Shown here: piece after piece, positions 8,724-16,724 of the stretch
Layout: each line of letters starts with the position of its first letter
Position numbering within the stretch: position 1 is the first letter of the stretch
Made by a program: the position numbers and the translations under genes
Notes under the pieces: generated by a model
Seen by the model: only the letters and a program-made list of their open reading frames with translations
What the model was told of the DNA's origin: nothing
Database searches by the model: none
NCBI RefSeq assembly: GCF_002252505.1
Contig: NZ_NNRL01000162.1
Location: 26,073 to 90,072, forward strand
Length of the DNA stretch: 64,000 bases
Source: Brucella grignonensis
Lineage (GTDB): Bacteria; Pseudomonadota; Alphaproteobacteria; Rhizobiales; Rhizobiaceae
Direction: 5' to 3'

Positions 8724-9775
8724 TCAGGTTGCTTTCCAAGCACAGTGCTGACGATGTTTGCCACCGCAGCACTGTGTTCAAGCGGCATGATCGGGCTTGA
8801 AATCTCGCCGCGTGTCACGGCATCGCGCACGGCTTGCGCCTGAAACTGCAATCCGTTTCCAGCAAAAGCATGGTGTTCAACCGTTCTGCCCGGCAAAGGC
8901 AGGCGGTTCAGAACCTTGCCAATCAAGCCACCCGGCCCTTTCGGACCAAGGGCTGAATTCAGCATACTCGCGGAAAAAATCGTCAGACGCTGTGCTTTCA
9001 GAAACGGTGCGTGAATGAGGATCGCGCCGTTTGTGCCTTCAATCAGCATCTGGTTTTGACCATCCCGATCAAAGCCGCATGAGAGCTCAGCTGTGGCATT
9101 TGCATATGTCAGCGTGATTTCAGTTCGCATATCGACGCCGCTTTTGGCCTTGGTCCAACGTCCGCTGACAGCGTCGGGCAAGCCGAGAAAACTCAGCGCA
9201 AGCGAAACCGGATAGACGCCGAGATCGAAGGCAGCACCGCCGCCAAGTGCCGGATTGAAAAACCGGCTTTGCAGATCTTCCGCACGGAAATAGGAGAGGT
9301 CCGCTTCGATACGCTTTACCGTCCCGATGCGACCGCTTTTGATATGCTCACGGGTGGCATGAATCGCCGGAAGGAACCGGCTCCACATCGCTTCCATGGC
9401 AAAAACATTATGCGCCCTGCTTGCGGTTGCAATTTGGTTTGCACCGTCTGCATCGAGCGTCAGCGGCTTTTCTGTGAGACACGCTTTGCCTGCGGCGATT
9501 GCCTGTAATGTCTGCGGCACATGCATGGCATTGGGCGTGGCAATGTAAACGGCATCGATATCAGCGCTGTTGAGGAATGCAGCGGCATCATCAAAGACTT
9601 TGTCCGCGCCGATGCGGGTTTTGAAACTTGTCGCACTCTCCATCGAGCGCGAACACACCGCAGTCACACGCATGTCGCCGCTTGCCTGAATGTCGGCTGC
9701 AAAGGCATTGGCAATCGTGCCCGTTCCCCATATACCCCAACGAAAATTTTTGCCGTCGCGTTGCTTACTCGTCAT
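8720..9775 (-). CDS. Gfo/Idh/MocA-family oxidoreductase
   Basis: 351 residues. RWGIWGTGTIANAFAADI near residue 12 is the dinucleotide-binding loop, AVYIATPNAMH and ACLTEKPLTLDADG are family motifs, and a C-terminal alpha/beta domain (FFNPALGGGAAFDLGVYPVSLAL) forms the substrate pocket. The GGGxxxDxGxY pattern with ACLTEKP resembles trans-1,2-dihydrobenzenediol / D-xylose dehydrogenase-like members. Specific substrate unknown. It converges on the oxidoreductase at 7587 and diverges from the MOSC gene. Confidence 0.87.
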   Translation of the reverse strand: MTSKQRDGKNFRWGIWGTGTIANAFAADIQASGDMRVTAVCSRSMESATSFKTRIGADKVFDDAAAFLNSADIDAVYIATPNAMHVPQTLQAIAAGKACLTEKPLTLDADGANQIATASRAHNVFAMEAMWSRFLPAIHATREHIKSGRIGTVKRIEADLSYFRAEDLQSRFFNPALGGGAAFDLGVYPVSLALSFLGLPDAVSGRWTKAKSGVDMRTEITLTYANATAELSCGFDRDGQNQMLIEGTNGAILIHAPFLKAQRLTIFSASMLNSALGPKGPGGLIGKVLNRLPLPGRTVEHHAFAGNGLQFQAQAVRDAVTRGEISSPIMPLEHSAAVANIVSTVLGKQPD

Positions 9776-9895
9776 GGTTTTACCGCCAACCCCTTCGCGA
9801 TACCCTTGTCATTTGTCTGTTGTATATCGCATGATATCCGGGATTACGACCGGCTTTGCCTGCCGTTTCCCTCTTCATGTGATCAAGGTAAAAAT

Positions 9896-10438
9896 ATGGG
9901 TGGAATTGTTGTAGCCGTTGCGCGCGACGCCGAGCATCGTTTCTCGAAACAGCTGGTTTCAGAGATAAGCATTGTTGCAGGTCAGGGCGTTGAAGGCGAC
10001 GCGCATAAAGGTGTGACGGTCAAGCATCGTTCGCGTGTCAAAGTTGATCCAACCCAGCCAAATCTGCGTCAGGTCCATCTCATTCAGGCCGAGCTTTTCG
10101 ATGAGTTGACCGAGAAAGGCTTTGACATTGCGCCCGCGCAGCTGGGTGAAAACATCACCACGCGCGGGATTGATCTGCTCGCTCTGCCCAAGTCGGCCAT
10201 CCTCAAAATCGGGTCCGATGTTGTTCTCGAAATCACAGGCTTACGCAATCCATGCTCGCAGATTGAAAACTTCGGGAAGGGGCTTTTGGGCGCTGTTCTC
10301 GATAGAACGGAAGACGGCCAACTGGTGCGCAAAGCGGGTGTCATGTCGATCGTTCTTACGGGTGGAAACGTGCAGGCTGGCGACAATATCGAGATCGAAT
10401 TGCCACCACTGCCGCATGAGAAACTGGAGCGCGTCTGA
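9896..10438 (+). CDS. MOSC-domain protein
   Basis: 180 residues from ATG 9896 (AAGG upstream); the frame stays open to 9521 but that part overlaps the divergent oxidoreductase and is not family-like. Motifs: GQGVEGDAHKG near residue 30, RQVHLIQAELFDEL, LGENITTRGIDLLALP and GLRNPCSQIENFGKGLL with the conserved MOSC cysteine. MOSC domains handle molybdenum cofactor-linked sulfur, as in YiiM/YuaD-type N-hydroxylated-base detoxification proteins. The stand-alone form suggests a small cytosolic member; substrate unknown. Confidence 0.88.
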   Translation: MGGIVVAVARDAEHRFSKQLVSEISIVAGQGVEGDAHKGVTVKHRSRVKVDPTQPNLRQVHLIQAELFDELTEKGFDIAPAQLGENITTRGIDLLALPKSAILKIGSDVVLEITGLRNPCSQIENFGKGLLGAVLDRTEDGQLVRKAGVMSIVLTGGNVQAGDNIEIELPPLPHEKLERV

Positions 10439-10632
10439 GCATTTAAATCGGTTAGTTTTTTAGAAAAAGGCCTATCAAATTTGCGTCATATGCCCTAGAT
10501 CATCCAACAATAGGATACAGACTGGCTCTGCTGGCGCTACATAGTGGGACAGCAGCAGCTAAGACAGTCTAGTCTGTCGGCTCTCTATTTCTGTATGACA
10601 AGCCAGTTGGCTGTGTTTCAAAAGGGCAAAAA

Positions 10633-12045
10633 ATGGAAAAAGCAGATATCGGAATGGTCGGTCTCGGCGTCATGGGTTCGAACCTTGCGCTGAACATCGC
10701 CGAGAAGGGCTACACGGTAGCCGTCTATGACCGCGACGAGCCTGTCTTGAAAGCATTCATCGAAAAAGCTGGCGCGCTGCGTGACAAGATCATCCCTTGC
10801 GCCACTTTTGAAGAACTGGCTGACAATATCCGCAAGCCACGTCCAATTATCTTCCTCATCAAGGCTGGCGCACCAGTTGACGCTGAAACAACCCGCCTCA
10901 AGGCTTATCTTGAGCAGGGCGACATCATGATCGATGCTGGCAACTCCGACTATCGTGACACGATGCGTCGTCTGAAGGCACTCGGCCCGAACGATCCAAC
11001 CTTTGTCGGCATGGGTGTATCGGGTGGCGCGGAAGGTGCACGTCATGGACCGTCAATGATGGTTGGCGGTACGCAGGAAGCCTATGATCGCATCGCGCCA
11101 ATCCTCCTGGCTGCGGCGGCAAAGTATAAGGGCGAGCCTTGCTGTGCGCTGGTTGGTCCGGATGGCGCAGGCCACTTCGTAAAGACCATTCACAATGGTA
11201 TCGAATATGCCGACATGCAGATGATTGCCGAAATCTACGGCATCCTGCGTGATGGCCTCGGTCTTTCGGCGCCTGCAATCGGTGATGTGTTCGAGAAGTG
11301 GAATGCAGGCCCGCTCAATTCCTACCTCATTGAAATCACTGCAAAAGTTCTGAAGGCCACTGATCCTGAAACCGGCAAGGCGATGGTCGATATGATCCTC
11401 GATCAAGCTGGACAGAAGGGCACTGGCCGCTGGTCGGCGATTGAAGCGCAGATGCTCGGTGTTCCTGCAACCGGGATTGAAGCAGCCGTTGATGCACGCT
11501 CGATCTCGTCGCTGAAAGCTGATCGTCAGGCTGCGGAAAAGGCTTACAAGCCTGCGCCGCGCACGCTGGATATTGCTGATCAGGCGCAGTTCCTTGCCGA
11601 TCTTGAGCAGGGTCTGCTGGCCGGAAAAATTGTTGCCTATGCGCAGGGCTTTGCAGTTCTGGCCGCAGCGTCCAAGGAACACGGCTGGAACATCCCGCTT
11701 GCAACCACCGCCCGCATCTGGCGCGAAGGCTGCATCATCCGCTCGCTGTTTCTCGATGATATTGCACAGGCTTTTGAAGGTCAGGAAATCGAGAACCTTC
11801 TGCTGGTTCCTGCCTTCATTGAACGCATGAGCAAGGCATCGAAGGGTCTTCGCAAGATCGTTGCACAGGCCGCACTTGCAGGTCTGCCGCTTCCTGCACT
11901 TGGTTCGGCATTGAGCTATTTCGACAGCTTTACGCAGTCGCAGGGTACGGCCAATGTCATTCAGGGCCAGCGCGATTTCTTCGGTTCGCACGGCTTCAAG
12001 CGCATCGACAAGGATGGTGATTTCCACGGTCCTTGGGGCAATTAA
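10633..12045 (+). CDS. gnd: 6-phosphogluconate dehydrogenase (decarboxylating)
   Basis: 470 residues, full family length. It begins with the NADP-binding loop GLGVMGSNLALNIAEKGYTV, has the catalytic-region motif GVSGGAEGARHGPSMM near residue 127, HNGIEYADMQ near residue 184 with the conserved His-Asn-Gly, and the C-terminal QRDFFGSHGF tail typical of the long dimeric enzyme. It converts 6-phosphogluconate to ribulose 5-phosphate, CO2 and NADPH in the oxidative pentose phosphate pathway. It appears to be monocistronic, with a 194-bp upstream region and a strong terminator downstream. Confidence 0.97.
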   Translation: MEKADIGMVGLGVMGSNLALNIAEKGYTVAVYDRDEPVLKAFIEKAGALRDKIIPCATFEELADNIRKPRPIIFLIKAGAPVDAETTRLKAYLEQGDIMIDAGNSDYRDTMRRLKALGPNDPTFVGMGVSGGAEGARHGPSMMVGGTQEAYDRIAPILLAAAAKYKGEPCCALVGPDGAGHFVKTIHNGIEYADMQMIAEIYGILRDGLGLSAPAIGDVFEKWNAGPLNSYLIEITAKVLKATDPETGKAMVDMILDQAGQKGTGRWSAIEAQMLGVPATGIEAAVDARSISSLKADRQAAEKAYKPAPRTLDIADQAQFLADLEQGLLAGKIVAYAQGFAVLAAASKEHGWNIPLATTARIWREGCIIRSLFLDDIAQAFEGQEIENLLLVPAFIERMSKASKGLRKIVAQAALAGLPLPALGSALSYFDSFTQSQGTANVIQGQRDFFGSHGFKRIDKDGDFHGPWGN

Positions 12046-12124
12046 GCGCTGACAGGTTTCGGCCCTGAGTGATCAAAATCACAAAAGGGCCATAATCTTG
12101 ACGCGCCTTGAACACAGGTTTCAC

Positions 12125-12154
12125 AAAAAAGCCGCCCGTTTGAGCGGCTTTTTT
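12125..12154. terminator. Bidirectional terminator between gnd and the ABC operon
   Basis: AAAAAAGCCGC (12125-12135) and GCGGCTTTTTT (12144-12154) form an A/T-flanked stem that works in both directions, serving gnd on the plus strand and the ABC transporter operon on the minus strand. Confidence 0.88.
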
Positions 12155-12168
12155 GTTATTTTTTGGGA

Positions 12169-13230
12169 TTAATCGGCCAAAACAAGTAAATCATGGGCCG
12201 CAAAATGCACCGTCACCTTGTCACCGCGTTGTGGCGGTGGCTGCGTCGGATCGTTGAACGTGTCGAATGACAACTGGTTCTTGCCAAGTGCCACGCGCGT
12301 ACGAATAACTGAACCGAGGAAGTGCACATCCTCAATGGTCGCATCGAGCGACGTATCGTGGCTCTTACGTGCCTCCAGGCTAACCGCTTCGGGGCGCAGA
12401 GCCAGCGTGATCGCCTTGCCCTTTGGATGGTGGCCGAGTTCTTCGGTCACCTTGATTGTGCGGCCATCAAGTTCAATGCTGTTTTGTCCCGGTTCGTTGA
12501 CAGATGCTTCAAGCATGTTGAGTGTACCGACGAAGGACGCAACAAAACGCGAGGCAGGACGGTTATAGATATCAAACGGCGTACCGATCTGATCAGCCCG
12601 GCCTTCATGCATCACGACGATACGATCAGAGATAGACAGTGCTTCTTCCTGATCATGGGTCACGAAAACCGTGGTGATGCCGAGCTTTTGCTGGATCGCA
12701 CGGATTTCCTGACGCAGTGAGATACGGATCTTTGCATCGAGCGCTGAAAGAGGTTCGTCGAGCAAAAGCACCTGCGGCTTGGTTGCAAGCGCACGAGCCA
12801 GTGCCACGCGCTGTTGCTGGCCGCCGGACATCTGATAAGGATAGCGATCCGCAAGATGTTCAAGCTTGATGAGGCTGAGCATTTCCTTGACCGTCGCGTC
12901 GATTTCAGCTTTCGACTTGCCCGAAACACGCAGACCGAATGCCACGTTCTGGGCAACAGTCATGTTTGGAAACAGCGCATAGGCCTGAAAGACCATGCCT
13001 ATATTGCGCTGGTTGGGCTTGAGATCGACCACATCCTTGCCGTCAATTTCGATTGCGCCGCTATCGGCACCTTCAAAGCCTGCGATCATGCGCAGAACGG
13101 TAGTTTTGCCGCAGCCCGATGGGCCGAGAAAGGAAACGAATTCGCCCTTTTCGACAGCGAGGTTGAAATCGTGGACGACAGTATTGGCGCCGAAGCTCTT
13201 TTTCAGGTGCTGGAGATTAAGAAAAGCCAT
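12169..13230 (-). CDS. ABC transporter ATP-binding protein (PotA/FbpC type)
   Basis: 353 residues: nucleotide-binding domain with Walker A GPSGCGKTT near residue 37, Q-loop GMVFQAYALFP, signature MSGGQQQRVALARAL and Walker B VLLLDEPLSALDAKIR, then a C-terminal TOBE/OB region from about residue 240. It energises import through the two permeases encoded next to it. Such NBDs serve polyamine, iron(III), thiamine or phosphonate uptake. It is the last gene of the leftward operon and its start is 5 bp from the upstream stop. Confidence 0.93.
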   Translation of the reverse strand: MAFLNLQHLKKSFGANTVVHDFNLAVEKGEFVSFLGPSGCGKTTVLRMIAGFEGADSGAIEIDGKDVVDLKPNQRNIGMVFQAYALFPNMTVAQNVAFGLRVSGKSKAEIDATVKEMLSLIKLEHLADRYPYQMSGGQQQRVALARALATKPQVLLLDEPLSALDAKIRISLRQEIRAIQQKLGITTVFVTHDQEEALSISDRIVVMHEGRADQIGTPFDIYNRPASRFVASFVGTLNMLEASVNEPGQNSIELDGRTIKVTEELGHHPKGKAITLALRPEAVSLEARKSHDTSLDATIEDVHFLGSVIRTRVALGKNQLSFDTFNDPTQPPPQRGDKVTVHFAAHDLLVLAD

Positions 13231-13235
13231 GAATG

Positions 13236-14036
13236 TTACCCGGCGTTTGTCTTGAATTTATTGAGGCGCGAGACAAGCTGCAACATGATGATGCTGAGCC
13301 ATGTGATACCAAACGAGATAATCGCCAGCGCAGATGGTTCATAAGCGCGGTTGGCGCCGACGAGCTGGAGATAAGGACCAAAGGCAGGACGGTTGAGCAG
13401 GGATGCCAGCGTAAACTCACCAATGACGATAGCAAAGGTGATGAAGGCACCGCTCATGACACCGGAGATCACATTCGGGAAAATGACCTTGAACATGATC
13501 CGGCCCCAGCCAGCGCCAAGGCTCTGGGCTGCTTCGGTCAGCGTGCGAACATCAATCGTGCGCATGGCAGTGTCGACTGCACGATACATGTAAGGCAGTG
13601 CCAGCGTTACATAACCGAACATCAGCAGCAGATCGGTTGCCCGCGTCGATGAGGTAAACGGCAGCCACGATGACGAATTATAGATGCGCAGATAGCCGAA
13701 CACGATGACGATTGCCGGAATGACGAGTGGCATCAGCGTGATGAACTCGATCAGCGGACGCAGGTGCGGCAGACGCAGGCGAACCCAATAGGCGGTTGGC
13801 ACAACAAGCAGCACGCCGAAGATGATCGTCAGGATACCAAGCAGGATCGAATAGCCGAACGTTGCCTGGAAATTCGGATCGCTGAAAACCACGCGATAGG
13901 CGTCGAAGGAGTATTCGCCACGACGCATACGCAGCGAAAATTCAAAGGTGCCGATCAGCGGTACGAGGAAGTAGATCGCACCAATGAAGAAGGCGATCCA
14001 CGCACCGATCTTCTGGAGGTTGAAGCCCTTTTTCAT
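13236..14036 (-). CDS. ABC transporter permease (PotC type)
   Basis: 266 residues with six predicted membrane segments and the EAA-type cytoplasmic loop (LTEAAQSLGAGWGRIMFKVIFP), which docks to the ATPase. The start at 14036 is chosen because it gives a 4-bp ATGA overlap with the upstream permease and has AAAGGTGG before it; a longer frame to 14069 has no support. Pairs with the permease at 14033 to form the channel. Confidence 0.9.
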   Translation of the reverse strand: MKKGFNLQKIGAWIAFFIGAIYFLVPLIGTFEFSLRMRRGEYSFDAYRVVFSDPNFQATFGYSILLGILTIIFGVLLVVPTAYWVRLRLPHLRPLIEFITLMPLVIPAIVIVFGYLRIYNSSSWLPFTSSTRATDLLLMFGYVTLALPYMYRAVDTAMRTIDVRTLTEAAQSLGAGWGRIMFKVIFPNVISGVMSGAFITFAIVIGEFTLASLLNRPAFGPYLQLVGANRAYEPSALAIISFGITWLSIIMLQLVSRLNKFKTNAG

Positions 14037-14926
14037 CGCTGCCACCTTTCGGCACGCATACGCAGCCAAATGTAAAGGAGGTTGGAAAGACCGGTGATAA
14101 CGATCATGCCGAGCGCCAGCGCGTAGCCCAGATTCTGGTTATGCAGAACGTCGCCGCGGATCTGCGCATAAAGCAGGATCGGAACGATGTTGAGCGATGA
14201 GCCGGTCAGTGCATAGGCGGTTGCAATCGCACCAAAGGCATTTGCAAACAACAGCAGCGTTGTGCCAAGCAGGCTTGGCCATAGAATCGGAAACGCAACC
14301 ATGCGCCAATATTGAAGATTAGTCGCGCCCAGGATCGAAGAGGCTTCACGCCATTCTTTCTTCAGACCGTCCAGTGCGGGCGTCAGAATGAGCACCATCA
14401 GCGGAATCTGGAAGAACAGATAGGTGATGGTCAGACCGAAGAAGCTCAGCAAGTTGAAGCCGGTCGAGTAAAGATTGAAGCCGAACCACTCACGCAGCAG
14501 GATGGTCACGAAGCCGGTGCGGCCCAATGTTGCCAAAAAGGCAAAAGCCAGCGGAACACCGGCAAAATTCGATGCAACGCCCGAGAAGGTCAGAACTGTT
14601 GGGCGCAGCCAGCGCGGCAGATTGCCAAGCACCACGGCCCAGGCCAGAAAGAAGCCGATCAATGCGCCACCGAGCGCCGATGCAAGGCTGACTTTGATCG
14701 AAATCCAGTATGCGCTCAGAATCTGAGGCTGGAAAAGATCATGGACATTCTGAAGTGTGAAGTTGCCGTCGGGGTCCTGAAAGGCGCCGATAATGAGATA
14801 CATCGTCGGCCATAACAGGAAGAGAATGGCAAACAGAAAGAAAGGCGCGACGCCAATCCACGATAGTGGCAATTGACGCTTACGCACCCCGCTGGTTGGT
14901 GCGGTTGTTTCGGCTGATGGATTCAT
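14033..14926 (-). CDS. ABC transporter permease (PotB type)
   Basis: 297 residues. A hydrophilic N-terminus of about 20 residues is followed by six membrane segments and the EAA loop (WREASSILGATNLQYWRMVAFPILWP). It is first of the permease/ATPase part of the operon and separated from the substrate-binding protein gene by 182 bp holding a strong hairpin. Confidence 0.9.
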   Translation of the reverse strand: MNPSAETTAPTSGVRKRQLPLSWIGVAPFFLFAILFLLWPTMYLIIGAFQDPDGNFTLQNVHDLFQPQILSAYWISIKVSLASALGGALIGFFLAWAVVLGNLPRWLRPTVLTFSGVASNFAGVPLAFAFLATLGRTGFVTILLREWFGFNLYSTGFNLLSFFGLTITYLFFQIPLMVLILTPALDGLKKEWREASSILGATNLQYWRMVAFPILWPSLLGTTLLLFANAFGAIATAYALTGSSLNIVPILLYAQIRGDVLHNQNLGYALALGMIVITGLSNLLYIWLRMRAERWQR

Positions 14927-15055
14927 GCGTTCTTTCTTTAAAGCATAATCCCGAAGAGCGGATGGCTTTTTTCGGATAAGACTATGCGTGAAATAAAGAG
15001 ACTATGATCTCTTTCGGTCCAGATTCAATCAAGTGCCGGAACGTTCAGGAGACAC

Positions 15056-15081
15056 TGCGACGACCATTTCTGGTCGTCGCA
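15056..15081. other. Intercistronic stem-loop between binding-protein and permease genes
   Basis: Perfect 11-bp arms TGCGACGACCA (15056-15066) and TGGTCGTCGCA (15071-15081) around a 4-nt loop. There is no T run on the minus strand, so it is more likely an mRNA 3'-end stabiliser than a full terminator. This would leave the binding-protein message more abundant than the permease message, as in many importer operons (inference). Confidence 0.75.
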
Positions 15082-15108
15082 GGCATAAACAGGGCGAGAT
15101 GAAACCGC

Positions 15109-16212
15109 TTACTGAACGTTTGCGCCGACGACGCTATCCCAGTTCTTGGTGATTTCTTCCTGAGCGGCTTCAATCTGTTCCAAGGTTGGGAAGATAGCCT
15201 TTTCATAAGAATCGGCCGGTGGCAGCTTGTCGAGCAGTTCCTGTGGGATCTTGCCAGCCTTCGCCATTGCGTTGAAGCGGATCGGGTGGCAGTAGCCCTT
15301 CAGATAGCCAAGCTGGCCTTCATCCGAATAGATGTGCTCCATCCAGAGCTTTGCAGCGTTTGGATGTGGTGCGTAAGCGCTGATTGCCTGGACGTAAACG
15401 CCAGCAATAACGCCCGTCTTTGGAATCACGGTTTCGATTTCCGGATTGCCCTTAAGCGTATCGCGGTCGGCGAGAGCGTTATAATCCCAACGGATGACGA
15501 TCGGGGTTGAGCCCTGTGCGAGCGAAGCAGCCTTGCCGATAACAGGAACGAAGTTGCCGTTGGCGTTGAGTTCCTTGTAGAATTCAAGGCCCTTCTTGCC
15601 AGCTTCTACACCTGGTTCCGAACCACGTGCGATACCTGCAGCGTGAACACCGAGAATGGCCTGTGCGGAAACGCGCGGATCACCAGCGAGAGCAACCGAA
15701 TTGGCATAATCGCTCTTGAGCAGGTCTTCCCAATCCTGTGGGATGTCCTTGACGATGTCCTTGTTCACTTCAAAAGCGAGAACGCCGTAATAGTCGCCAT
15801 ACCAGTAGCCTTCAGCATCCTTGGCGCTATCTGGAATTTCGTCCCAGGTTGCAACCTTGTAAGGCTGGATCAGGCCGTCTTTCTTGGCGGTGGTGCCGAA
15901 AGCAAAGCCTACGTCGATGACGTCAGGAGCCTGCGGGCCCTTGTTATCCTTGTTGGCCTTGATGGCTTCGATTTCATCACCCGAACCGGCATCCGGGTTG
16001 AGTTCGTTGACCTTGAGACCGTATTTGTCTTTGAAGCTCTTGATGATTTCGCCGTAACCGCACCAGTCATGTGGCAGCGCGATTGTGGTCAGTTCGCCTT
16101 CGGCCTTCGCCGCAGCGACGAGTTCAGCTGATGGTTCGGCGGCAGCGATCGAAACCCCACCGACAGCGATTGCCGTCGAAAGCGACAGCAGACGCGCAGT
16201 AAATGCAAGCAT
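15109..16212 (-). CDS. ABC transporter periplasmic substrate-binding protein
   Basis: 367 residues with a Sec signal peptide (cleavage probably after VSIAAA near residue 25). The mature part has the bilobal type II (SBP_bac_6/8-like) pattern: AKAEGELTTIALPHDWCGYG, APDVIDVGFAFG, YYGVLAFEVNKD and IVIRWDYNALAD. It is transcribed first in the operon with GGGGAG 9 nt before the ATG. Polyamines, iron or phosphonates are the usual substrates of this importer type; none can be chosen from sequence. Confidence 0.9.
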   Translation of the reverse strand: MLAFTARLLSLSTAIAVGGVSIAAAEPSAELVAAAKAEGELTTIALPHDWCGYGEIIKSFKDKYGLKVNELNPDAGSGDEIEAIKANKDNKGPQAPDVIDVGFAFGTTAKKDGLIQPYKVATWDEIPDSAKDAEGYWYGDYYGVLAFEVNKDIVKDIPQDWEDLLKSDYANSVALAGDPRVSAQAILGVHAAGIARGSEPGVEAGKKGLEFYKELNANGNFVPVIGKAASLAQGSTPIVIRWDYNALADRDTLKGNPEIETVIPKTGVIAGVYVQAISAYAPHPNAAKLWMEHIYSDEGQLGYLKGYCHPIRFNAMAKAGKIPQELLDKLPPADSYEKAIFPTLEQIEAAQEEITKNWDSVVGANVQ

Positions 16213-16724
16213 TGTTAAACTCCCCTGTTAAGTCGGACGAACGCTCCCGGTCGATTCCAGTGTTCGCGCACTCCCGATAGCCGCCCTAGATGACGGTTGG
16301 ATGACAGTTTGCGGATTGTCACAAAATGTCAACGACAGAAAGTGAAACACGTTTTCAGAGACTTAGCAATTGATCCATAAGGGTTAACTGCACTTTTATG
16401 ACAATAAATATGACAAAGGTTTCGTTGTTGTCACATTTTAAAAAGACGCGTTTCTCAAAACGACAGAGGTTTGCCTGCGCGCGGCATGATGCGTGCACGT
16501 ATCCGATAAACGAAAATTTGTGAAATGCCTGCGAAGCATAATTGGGTTCGTATGAAACCCAATTATGATGGAGATGGTTGCGGCCTTTGCGGCCCAATTC
16601 CTCAGACTTTTATCCGTTCAAGGAACCATGCAGTCGGCATAAACTGCTGGAACGATCTTTGTTCACCTGATCGGGCACACTGCGTTCTAGGGTCTGTGGG
16701 GAATTAGGCTTTGGGAGACATGCT
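16213..16724. promoter_or_regulatory. Intergenic region upstream of the ABC operon
   Basis: 512 bp with no supported gene. Near the binding-protein gene are spaced TGACA (16302-16306) and TGTCA (16317-16321) half-sites that could be an operator. Farther out is a perfect inverted repeat at 16537-16567. Short open frames on both strands across this repeat mirror each other because of the palindrome and are not believed. Confidence 0.4.
16537..16567. repeat. Perfect 12-bp inverted repeat
   Basis: CATAATTGGGTT (16537-16548) and AACCCAATTATG (16556-16567) with a 7-nt spacer. It lies downstream of the stop of the leftward efflux gene and upstream of the ABC operon, and is not followed by a T run on either strand. 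Confidence 0.75.

Noticed and set aside
9521..9895. N-terminal extension of the MOSC gene back to 9521
   Set aside because: It overlaps the divergent oxidoreductase and shows no family-like residues. The MOSC domain starts right after ATG 9896, which has AAGG upstream.
11053..12027. 324-codon open frame on the minus strand inside gnd
   Set aside because: It is a shadow of gnd, which is a complete, highly conserved enzyme. The composition of the minus frame is Cys/Arg/His rich and unlike a real protein.
16355..16707. Two short open frames on opposite strands (16355-16597 minus, 16525-16707 plus) in the gap upstream of the ABC operon
   Set aside because: Both run through the perfect inverted repeat, which makes their similar peptide segments. 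Neither has a ribosome binding site, a domain or credible composition.
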